Source: Desulfobacteraceae bacterium (GTDB lineage Bacteria > Desulfobacterota > DSM-4660 > Desulfatiglandales > JALVMZ01). From it: 12,524 bases of DNA. The DNA lies in the NCBI GenBank assembly GCA_027032655.1, contig JALVMZ010000352.1:1-12524 (forward strand), written 5' to 3'. A model generated the notes under the pieces. It was given only the letters and a program-made list of their open reading frames with translations, was not told the DNA's origin and did no database searches. Below are positions 1 through 4,628 of the stretch, piece after piece; positions within the stretch are counted from its first letter, which is position 1, and each line of letters begins with the position of its first letter. The translations under genes were made by a program, and so were the position numbers.

Positions 1-47
1 TAGAATCTTCCTTGGAAAGAAAGATTTTATGATTAGGGGGGCTATCG

Positions 48-494
48 GTGAGGAAAAAGACTTCTTCTCGTAAATCCCTCCGCCGTAAGGCGGATAAGCT
101 TTGGTCAGACCTGGTGAAGCAACGGGCCGGGTTCAAGTGTGAACTTTGCGGGAGAAGTGGAGTTAAGTTGGAGTCCCATCACATCATCTCCCGTAGAGAA
201 TATACAACCCGGTGGACTTTATCAAATGGGTTATGTGTCTGTCATGCTTGCCACCTGAAGGCTCACCAGAACCCGCTTTGGTTAGGAGAGCAGGCCGAGA
301 AGTTGAGGGGTAAAGAGAAAATGGAGGCTCTGCTTACCGCTACTTACTATTTAGCAAAAAAGGTGGACTATGAAAATGTCATAGAGGCCCTCAAGCAGGG
401 AATAGACTTTGTGGTGATACAGGGGGATGTAATCCCTATAACTTTTGACTCACTTGAGGAGTGGGCGGAGAAAGTTTTGAGGGGGGGGAAATGA
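48..494 (+). CDS. HNH homing/restriction-type endonuclease
   Basis: A 148-residue protein that probably cuts DNA with a single-metal HNH (beta-beta-alpha-metal) site. Visible zinc ligands are C31-x2-C34 and C65-x2-C68; the pair H44-H45 supplies the general base, N60 is the central Asn, and H69 and H73 complete the 'CHxxxH' end. The first 20 residues are strongly basic and could contact DNA. The part after residue 80 is helical and not recognised. Translation starts at GTG 48, preceded by a purine-rich SD (AGGGGG, 35-40) seven bases away; there is no in-frame ATG nearby. The stop overlaps the next start as ATGA at 491. HNH proteins of this size in phages are either free-standing homing nucleases or packaging cofactors next to terminase. 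No terminase is visible, so the exact role is open. Confidence 0.85.
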   Translation: MRKKTSSRKSLRRKADKLWSDLVKQRAGFKCELCGRSGVKLESHHIISRREYTTRWTLSNGLCVCHACHLKAHQNPLWLGEQAEKLRGKEKMEALLTATYYLAKKVDYENVIEALKQGIDFVVIQGDVIPITFDSLEEWAEKVLRGGK

Positions 495-691
495 GCAGTT
501 TATTATCCTTAGTTTTACTGGCCCCAAAACTTTTCTTGACTATATTCGTAATTCTGGTCATCTCTGCCGTAGGGTTCGGGGTTTTGCTTCTGCTGATGTG
601 GATAGTAATTACAATTGTGGGGTTTTTAGTGAAAAAACCGGATTTTCCTGGTGGGGAACAACTATGGGGATGGCTACGAGCACCCCGATGA
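491..691 (+). CDS. small membrane protein, two hydrophobic segments
   Basis: A 66-residue protein whose first 50 residues are almost entirely hydrophobic, consistent with one long or two short membrane helices, followed by a short tail with Lys-Lys, Pro-Gly-Gly and several Trp. The ATG at 491 overlaps the upstream stop (ATGA) and is preceded by a G-rich run (481-488) acting as SD. An upstream start at 461 is possible but would lie inside the HNH gene without need. The last 60 bases overlap the next frame, and an A6 run at 632-637 sits where the two frames could be joined by a shift. The two could therefore be one gene encoding an anchored protein (see findings). Function is unknown; a holin-like role is not excluded, but the gene is far from the endolysin. 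Confidence 0.6.
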   Translation: MSSLLSLVLLAPKLFLTIFVILVISAVGFGVLLLLMWIVITIVGFLVKKPDFPGGEQLWGWLRAPR

Positions 692-950
692 ATACTTATC
701 TGCTGACAAGAGGGTATGGCTTCCCCGCCAAGACCAACTTCTGGAAATTGTGTGTGAGAACCCTAAACCAAATTTATGGAATACCCCTAACTATATGTTG
801 GCCAGACTGTGGAGGTTTATTGAGGATAAAAGAGCTCGCTACGCTTCCCTGGAGCAACTCTGGCTTGCTTTCGTAATGTGGCGACTCTATTGTAAAGTTT
901 GGGATGAGGATAAAGAGGACTGGGTAAGATTGGAGGGTTGCGATGATTAG
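651..950 (+). CDS. hypothetical Trp/Asp-rich protein
   Basis: A 99-residue protein with balanced composition and many aromatics (Trp at about residues 23, 43, 54, 66, 72, 78, 84, 91), predicted mostly helical after residue 28. No family is recognised. The start is doubtful. GTG 651 has no SD and lies 41 bases inside the preceding membrane gene; the frame is open back to 633, just after a stop at 630-632. Either it is translated by coupling, or it is the soluble half of a frameshifted fusion with the membrane protein. The stop at 948-950 overlaps the next ATG at 943 by 8 bases, and that gene's SD lies inside this one, which supports this frame being coding. Confidence 0.65.
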   Translation: MGNNYGDGYEHPDEYLSADKRVWLPRQDQLLEIVCENPKPNLWNTPNYMLARLWRFIEDKRARYASLEQLWLAFVMWRLYCKVWDEDKEDWVRLEGCDD

Positions 951-1182
951 GGGCCGGTTAAAAATCTTCAAGGGCCAGCCTTGGCAAGTCCTTAACCTGG
1001 TGTTTGAGGGTGAGGGCTTGCGGGCGGTTAGGAAGGGAAGGTTAGAGAAATACCTCCCTGAGACAAACCTGGAAAACCTAGTTGTAAACCTTCCCGCCGT
1101 GGCTCGTGTGGTGGATAAAAAATTAGGCCGGGTAGAAGTCCGGGCGGGAGGGCATAAGTTTTACTTGTTTAAGGAGGGATAA
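943..1182 (+). CDS. hypothetical small beta-rich protein
   Basis: A 79-residue basic protein with alternating hydrophobic and charged residues, suggesting a compact beta-rich fold. No family is recognised. ATG 943 is preceded by GGAGG (932-936) and overlaps the previous gene by 8 bases. The last codons encode Lys-Glu-Gly from AAGGAGGGA, which also serves as the SD of the next gene, a pattern repeated in the genes ending at 1437 and 1789. Confidence 0.7.
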   Translation: MIRGRLKIFKGQPWQVLNLVFEGEGLRAVRKGRLEKYLPETNLENLVVNLPAVARVVDKKLGRVEVRAGGHKFYLFKEG

Positions 1183-1437
1183 ATGGGCTTATGGATTTAC
1201 AATCCTGAACGACAGGTTCTCTACAACCTGGAATGGGGAATAGTCCTTTTCGTGGACAAAAACCCCAAAACAGGGAAGTATATGGTTTATTTAGACAGTA
1301 TTCACCTTCCTGATGATGGCGTGGCTAACCTGGTAGGATATGAATACGATGACAAGGAAAAAGCGGTGGAGGAATTAGAGTTCATTATAGACCACCTTGA
1401 CCAAAGAGAGATAATTTACTTGGAAAAGGAGGAATAA
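1183..1437 (+). CDS. hypothetical acidic protein
   Basis: An 84-residue acidic protein (many Asp/Glu), beta-rich in the first half with a helix near residues 58-72. No family is recognised. It starts directly after the stop of its neighbour (TAA-ATG) with SD GGAGGG inside that neighbour's end. Its own C-terminus ends Glu-Lys-Glu-Glu and encodes the SD of the next gene. Confidence 0.7.
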   Translation: MGLWIYNPERQVLYNLEWGIVLFVDKNPKTGKYMVYLDSIHLPDDGVANLVGYEYDDKEKAVEELEFIIDHLDQREIIYLEKEE

Positions 1438-1438
1438 A

Positions 1439-1789
1439 ATGGCTTTAGAATTGAGGCTCCCCGTTTACATTTATGATTATGACAAGCTAAACCGATACCT
1501 GAAAGAATACGAAGGCCAAGACCTCTGGGCGGGAGGAGAAGTGACCTTCCAGCTGACTGGCGAAAAGATTACGGGGAGAAAGTTCCCCTCCCTGGAGGAA
1601 CTTTTAAAACAGGCCTGGACAAGTGAGACGAAGGATGAGGTTCTTAAACCCTGGCTCATCCATGGGACGGTGGCCCTTTGGGGTGATTTTCCTGTAGTTC
1701 AACTTCCTGACGGGAGGAAGATAAAGTGCTATGTGAAGGGGTATTTGGTTCATGAGGAGGGGATTTTACATTTGGAGAAGGAGGGATGA
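1439..1789 (+). CDS. hypothetical protein
   Basis: A 116-residue mixed alpha/beta protein, Tyr/Trp-rich, not recognised. ATG 1439 lies 1 base after the preceding stop, with a strong SD (AAAAGGAGG) inside the preceding gene. Its own stop overlaps the next ATG as ATGA (1786-1789). Position and composition fit the surrounding run of small accessory phage genes. Confidence 0.7.
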   Translation: MALELRLPVYIYDYDKLNRYLKEYEGQDLWAGGEVTFQLTGEKITGRKFPSLEELLKQAWTSETKDEVLKPWLIHGTVALWGDFPVVQLPDGRKIKCYVKGYLVHEEGILHLEKEG

Positions 1790-2004
1790 GCGAAATATTA
1801 GAAAAAATAGAAAGGAAATTACGGGATGGATGGAAGCTAACGGCTGTAAGCCGCCACTGTGGCAATATAACAATTGCTGTCTTGGTTGTTCTGGAAAAAG
1901 ATGGGGAAGAATACCTTGCGGCAGTTGCCGCCCCTGATTGGGTTACATTAAGGAATTTGGGGAATTTGATATGCTCACCGCTAAGGAAAGAAAGACTATT
2001 TTAA
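1786..2004 (+). CDS. hypothetical protein
   Basis: A 72-residue protein with an N-terminal amphipathic helix (about 1-14) then beta strands rich in Val/Ala (about 27-48). No family is recognised. It overlaps the previous gene by ATGA, with SD GAGGG just upstream. Its 3' end overlaps the following small gene (1971-2117) by 34 bases. Confidence 0.6.
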   Translation: MSEILEKIERKLRDGWKLTAVSRHCGNITIAVLVVLEKDGEEYLAAVAAPDWVTLRNLGNLICSPLRKERLF

Positions 2005-2117
2005 ATATCATAGACAACCTAAACAGGAGGCTTAAATGGCGAGATTATATTCATTCTATTGGAGAGGAGGGGAATCATGTTCATAAATTAAGGGAGGGAA
2101 ACGATGAGAGAAATTAG
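1971..2117 (+). CDS. 48-residue basic helical protein, easily missed
   Basis: An open frame of 48 codons starts at ATG 1971 (N-terminus MLTAKERKTILNII) and stops at TAG 2115-2117. It fills what would otherwise be an unexplained gap of about 100 bases between two genes in a region with almost no gaps. A GGGG stretch at about 1958-1962 gives a modest SD. The stop overlaps the ATG of the YopX gene at 2104 by 14 bases, the local style of overlap. The peptide is rich in Lys/Arg and predicted helical up to about residue 30. Function is unknown; a small DNA- or protein-binding accessory peptide is a guess. Confidence 0.55.
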   Translation: MLTAKERKTILNIIDNLNRRLKWRDYIHSIGEEGNHVHKLREGNDERN

Positions 2118-2520
2118 GTTTAGAGGGAAAAGGATTGATAATGGAAAATGGGTTTATGGAGGGTTGATAGTAGAACATGTTGAGGATAAAATTTTTACCT
2201 ATATTGCCCTTGAATACGCTAAAGTGGTTTTATTTTTGATAAACGAAGATAAGGGGGAGATAGAACCCATCTACCAAATTGACCCCGAGACTATAGGTCA
2301 ATACACCGGTCTAAAGGACAAAAACGGGCGGGAGATTTATGAAGGGGATATTGTGAGGTTTCAAACCTGGAAAGGATATAACGATGTGGGTGAAGTAGTA
2401 TGGGCGGAAAATAACGGATTCTATATTAAGGGAACACGAGATGAGGATATCTTTTGGCATCCCGATAATGTGAAAGATTTAGAGATTGTTAGTAACATCC
2501 ACGACAACCCCGACTTTTAG
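2104..2520 (+). CDS. YopX-family phage protein
   Basis: A 138-residue protein that matches the YopX family by eye. The N-terminus is MREIRFRGKR followed by 'NGKWVYG', and the mid-region carries the typical 'GQYTGLKDKNGREIYEGDIV' segment at about residues 65-84. The rest is beta-rich with a 'WHPDN' near the end. YopX proteins are common in phages and prophages of Firmicutes and other bacteria. They form a beta-rich fold and oligomers, but their biochemical role is not established. The ATG overlaps the preceding small gene. The SD is AGGGAGGGAA, ending a few bases upstream. Confidence 0.92.
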   Translation: MREIRFRGKRIDNGKWVYGGLIVEHVEDKIFTYIALEYAKVVLFLINEDKGEIEPIYQIDPETIGQYTGLKDKNGREIYEGDIVRFQTWKGYNDVGEVVWAENNGFYIKGTRDEDIFWHPDNVKDLEIVSNIHDNPDF

Positions 2521-2527
2521 GAGGTGA
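2519..2527 (+). promoter_or_regulatory. full-length Shine-Dalgarno site
   Basis: AGGAGGTGA followed by exactly three bases and ATG 2531. It begins inside the TAG stop of the YopX gene. The nine bases match the complement of the canonical 16S rRNA 3' tail, and the same arrangement recurs at 4617, 6774, 7379 and 7646. Confidence 0.8.
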
Positions 2528-2530
2528 AAA

Positions 2531-2776
2531 ATGACCGATAAAGACCTTCAAGAAATCAAAGGAACCTTACGGGAAATCTCGGCCTTACTCCGTGAGCTCA
2601 GGGACCTCCTTTGCCTGCTGAAAACCGAGAAGACTTTACGGGAGCATGAACCCTTCAATCCCCCTATTACCCATCCTCCTTGGGTTTATGAGGCACACGG
2701 ATGGGTCCCCGTAGATGAGGCAGAGGTCCCTTTACCTGAGGGAAAAAGTGAGGTAAAAGGAAATACGGGAGGATAA
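2531..2776 (+). CDS. hypothetical protein, N-terminal coiled coil, Pro-rich C-terminal half
   Basis: An 81-residue protein. Residues 1-38 form a leucine-heptad amphipathic helix (LREISALLRELRDLLCLL), likely a coiled coil for oligomerisation. The remainder is Pro/Trp-rich (PPITHPPW) and probably extended. It sits just before the replication gene pair and could be an accessory or oligomerisation factor, but no family is recognised. It has a perfect SD upstream, and its end (GGAGGATAA) supplies the SD for the gene at 2777. Confidence 0.7.
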   Translation: MTDKDLQEIKGTLREISALLRELRDLLCLLKTEKTLREHEPFNPPITHPPWVYEAHGWVPVDEAEVPLPEGKSEVKGNTGG

Positions 2777-3394
2777 ATGAACCTTTATGACGCCTTAGAA
2801 GGAACTTTGGTTGACAAAACAAAGTCCCTTCCCTACCGTTTACTCAAACTATTCCTCTTAGTTGAGGCCTGGACTTCCTGGGAATGGAGTCCCGTTGTAG
2901 AATACACAAAAGACGCCATACGGGAGGCGCTGGGCCTTCCTGCCGCACAGTTTGAGGAAGCTTGGGCAGAACTGGAAAAAGAAGGCTTTATCCGGCCCGG
3001 TGAAAAACCTGGGGAATATGGCCTTGACCTTACGCCCTATATTCCCCACGACGCCGCATATAAGTGGATTAAGAAGTGGAACGAATTTGTGGAAAAGAAA
3101 AAATACCGCAAGTATGCCTCAATTAAACGCCGGATAAACAACGGCTCCTGGATAGAACTCCAAAACCACATTAAGGAGCTTGAAAACATGGGCTATAACT
3201 TTGACGAGGTCCTTGACGCCGTGGATAAGCAGTGGGAAACCGTGAAAAAATGGATATTCTTTGACTGGTTAATCCGCCGGGAGAACCTGGATAAGGTTTT
3301 GGATTATTCCTACCTGCCCGCTCCCAAACAGGAAAACACCAGGCAGGCAACCCCTAAAGAGGAATGGGAGGAAGAAGATGATGTCCCCTTCTGA
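2777..3394 (+). CDS. winged-helix replication protein (DnaD/initiator-like) with SSB-like C-terminal tip
   Basis: A 205-residue protein. Residues 20-90 have the helix-helix-wing pattern of the N-terminal domain of phage DnaD/replication-initiator proteins ('RLLKLFLLVEAW', then 'AIREALGLPAAQFEEAWAELEKEGFI'). A basic helical middle follows (95-175, with 'KKKYRKYASIKRR' near 107-119), then a flexible linker and the acidic end EEEDDVPF. The last residues copy the tip of bacterial SSB (consensus DDDIPF), which recruits replication and repair proteins. It starts right after the upstream stop and overlaps the ATPase gene by 17 bases, so the two are likely co-translated. By analogy with phage DnaD/DnaC-type pairs it should recognise origin or single-stranded DNA and recruit the loader. 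DNA binding and the exact family are inferred. Confidence 0.72.
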   Translation: MNLYDALEGTLVDKTKSLPYRLLKLFLLVEAWTSWEWSPVVEYTKDAIREALGLPAAQFEEAWAELEKEGFIRPGEKPGEYGLDLTPYIPHDAAYKWIKKWNEFVEKKKYRKYASIKRRINNGSWIELQNHIKELENMGYNFDEVLDAVDKQWETVKKWIFFDWLIRRENLDKVLDYSYLPAPKQENTRQATPKEEWEEEDDVPF

Positions 3395-3899
3395 AAATAA
3401 ACGGCAGGACAACCTCCTTGCCCCGCCTCAGGATTTTTGGGGAAATAAACTCCCCCTCCTCTCCCCCCTGTCCTCCTTCTTGCGGGATTGGGCCTCTGGA
3501 GGAATTCACCGCCTCATCCTCCAGGGGCCTTCTGGGGCGGGGAAAACCTATCTGGTTAAATGGTTCTTACGGCAGGTGGGGGAACTTTACCCCGGATATC
3601 ACTTTGCCTTTTACCGGGCCATTGAACTTGCTGACCTTCTCAATCCCTTCTTTGAGCCGGAATATCCGGAATTTAGGAGATACCAAATGATAGTGATTGA
3701 TGATTTTACTAAGCCCAAGTTTACCGAGCAGGGGACAGCCCGCCTAAACATGCTCCTGGACGAGTTCTTTGAGAACTACCTGGGCCGGGCCGGGCTAATC
3801 ATTACAACGGATAAGAAGGATTGGGATGGCCTGGGATTAGACCCGGCTTTAGTGAGAAGGGTTAGGGAAGGAGCGAAAATTTTGACCTTAAGGAGGTAG
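3378..3899 (+). CDS. DnaC/IstB-like AAA+ ATPase, probable helicase loader
   Basis: A 173-residue single-domain ATPase. Walker A is GPSGAGKT at residues 50-57, Walker B is MIVIDD at 104-109, a sensor-1-like LIITTD lies at 140-145, and R160/R161 are arginine-finger candidates near the end. It is shorter than bacterial DnaC/DnaI (roughly 245-310 residues) because it lacks an N-terminal helicase-binding domain. That function might be supplied by the upstream winged-helix protein, whose gene it overlaps. Expected role: ATP-dependent loading of a DnaB-type helicase at the phage origin. Two ATGs are adjacent (3378 and 3381), both preceded by GGGAGGAAG. Alternatives in the same ATPase group are IstB-like transposition helpers or a DnaA-like remodeller; no transposase is present. 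Confidence 0.85.
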   Translation: MMSPSENKRQDNLLAPPQDFWGNKLPLLSPLSSFLRDWASGGIHRLILQGPSGAGKTYLVKWFLRQVGELYPGYHFAFYRAIELADLLNPFFEPEYPEFRRYQMIVIDDFTKPKFTEQGTARLNMLLDEFFENYLGRAGLIITTDKKDWDGLGLDPALVRRVREGAKILTLRR

Positions 3900-3901
3900 A
3901 G

Positions 3902-4000
3902 ATGATTATTTCCTGGATTATTAGTTTTGTTGTGGGCTTTTTGATAGGTTATTTCGTTATAGGCCCTTGCTTAAACAGAAAGAATAACAGGGAGGACTAA
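3902..4000 (+). CDS. 32-residue single-pass membrane peptide
   Basis: A 33-codon open frame with an excellent SD (AGGAGGT, 3891-3897) before ATG 3902 and a TAA stop that shares its last base with the ATG of the next (broken) gene. Residues 2-21 form one hydrophobic segment, followed by a Cys and a polar tail (NRKNNRED), giving an N-out/C-in or signal-anchor type micro-protein. No family is recognised. Without it, the strong SD and the 100-base gap would be unexplained. Confidence 0.65.
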   Translation: MIISWIISFVVGFLIGYFVIGPCLNRKNNRED

Positions 4001-4193
4001 TGCCTATTTACGAATACCGCTGTAAACGGTGCGGATACAGATTTGAGGCATAGTCCTTTACGGGAGGGCAGAGCCTAAGGTTTGCCCTAAATGTGGGGGT
4101 AAGTTGGAGAAAATCTTATCCCCGTTCTCCTTCAGGTTCAAAGGAACGGGGTTTTATGAAACGGACTATAAAAGGAGGGGAAATGATAAATAA
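4000..4193 (+). pseudogene. FmdB-type zinc-ribbon gene, broken by an amber codon and a frameshift
   Basis: The reading frame from ATG 4000 starts MPIYEYRCKRCGYRFEA, the signature N-terminus of the FmdB/CxxC zinc-ribbon family (small putative regulatory proteins). It then meets TAG at 4051-4053. In the -1 frame from about 4068 the rest of the family pattern continues: EPKVCPKCGGKLEKI, then SPFSFRFKGTGFYETDY, ending at TAA 4191-4193. With one -1 shift the spacing between the two CxxC pairs is 17 residues, as I recall for intact members, so little or no sequence is missing. If the shift lies in the GGGAGGG run (4062-4068), the TAG must be a second lesion (from TGG or CAG). If it lies just after 4047, a single change explains both. 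TAG is used as a normal stop elsewhere in the window, so codon reassignment is unlikely. A sequencing error is possible. Confidence 0.8.
4120..4155 (+). terminator. possible intrinsic terminator hairpin within the broken gene
   Basis: CCCCGTTC (4120-4127) pairs with GAACGGGG (4144-4151), with an alternative extension CCTT/AAGG, and is followed at once by TTTT (4152-4155). This resembles a rho-independent terminator on the plus strand. However, the bases also encode conserved FmdB residues, so the pairing may be a by-product of coding. Continuous genes on both sides argue against strong termination. Confidence 0.3.
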
Positions 4194-4401
4194 CCTTGCC
4201 AAAAGAACCTATGAGTGGTTTAGGGATATGAAATTACCCGAATGTAAACAAACTGAAGGGATTATCCGGTGGACGCTCCTTTTCCTGCTGAAAACCCCTG
4301 AAGGGCAGAAACTCTTAGCTGAGTATTTACGAGATAATCCCCTCAAGGTAAAATTTACGGGAGATGGTGAGGATGTTGGTAAAGGCTCAGGACATAGTTG
4401 A
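4183..4401 (+). CDS. hypothetical helical protein
   Basis: A 72-residue protein, helical in residues 1-50 (AKRTYEWFRDMKL, then 'TLLFLLKTPEGQKLLAEYLRDN'), with a Gly-rich polar tail. No family is recognised. ATG 4183 is chosen because it has a very strong SD (AAAGGAGGGG) immediately upstream; the longer frame from 4093 runs through the broken zinc-ribbon gene and is rejected. It overlaps the end of that pseudogene by 11 bases. Confidence 0.65.
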   Translation: MINNLAKRTYEWFRDMKLPECKQTEGIIRWTLLFLLKTPEGQKLLAEYLRDNPLKVKFTGDGEDVGKGSGHS

Positions 4402-4618
4402 AATTCCCCACATGGCTACCCTTCTGGGTATTTTGGTGGATAGTAATAACCTATCTAAACCGCAGGTGGTCTATAAAGGAAAAACGAAATTTTTAGCTTT
4501 TACCCTCCTCTCCCGTAAAGAAAAGGTGGAGAAAATGGTTAAAAGAAGGGCTGAAAATGAGGGGCGAAAGATAGAGATACAATGGGAAGGAATCATGGAG
4601 ACAAAAACGGAGACATAG
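4364..4618 (+). CDS. hypothetical basic protein
   Basis: An 81- to 84-residue protein, depending on start. ATG 4364 has its purine run immediately adjacent, which is too close. ATG 4373 is better placed relative to GGGAG at 4359-4363, so the 81-residue form is as likely. The first half is beta-like, and the second half is a charged helix rich in Lys/Arg/Glu (about 50-70). No family is recognised. It overlaps the previous gene by about 30 bases and ends in the TAG that begins the SD of the next gene. Confidence 0.6.
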   Translation: MVRMLVKAQDIVEIPHMATLLGILVDSNNLSKPQVVYKGKTKFLAFTLLSRKEKVEKMVKRRAENEGRKIEIQWEGIMETKTET

Positions 4619-4625
4619 GAGGTGA
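4617..4625 (+). promoter_or_regulatory. full-length Shine-Dalgarno site
   Basis: AGGAGGTGA, three bases, then ATG 4629. It overlaps the TAG stop of the preceding gene and predicts strong translation of the glycosidase-like protein. Confidence 0.8.
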
Positions 4626-4628
4626 AGG

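Noticed and set aside
1..73. Possible 3' end of an upstream gene (frame open from base 2 to TAA at 71-73, or from base 3 to TGA at 30-32)
   Set aside because: Too short to judge which frame, if either, is coding; the first would overlap the HNH gene by 26 bases.
79..92. Palindrome-like CCGCCGTAAGGCGG as an operator
   Set aside because: It lies inside the HNH coding region after the start, is short, and no second copy occurs nearby.
598..876. 92-codon open frame
   Set aside because: A shadow frame; the frame ending at 950 fits the neighbouring gene's overlap and SD, and has more protein-like composition.
4051..4053. TAG read as sense (stop-codon reassignment)
   Set aside because: TAG ends several well-supported genes in the window (for example at 948, 2518, 3897 and 7378), so reassignment would merge normal genes.
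4093..4182. Extended N-terminus of the gene at 4183
   Set aside because: These codons run through the broken zinc-ribbon gene in the wrong frame; ATG 4183 has a very strong SD.
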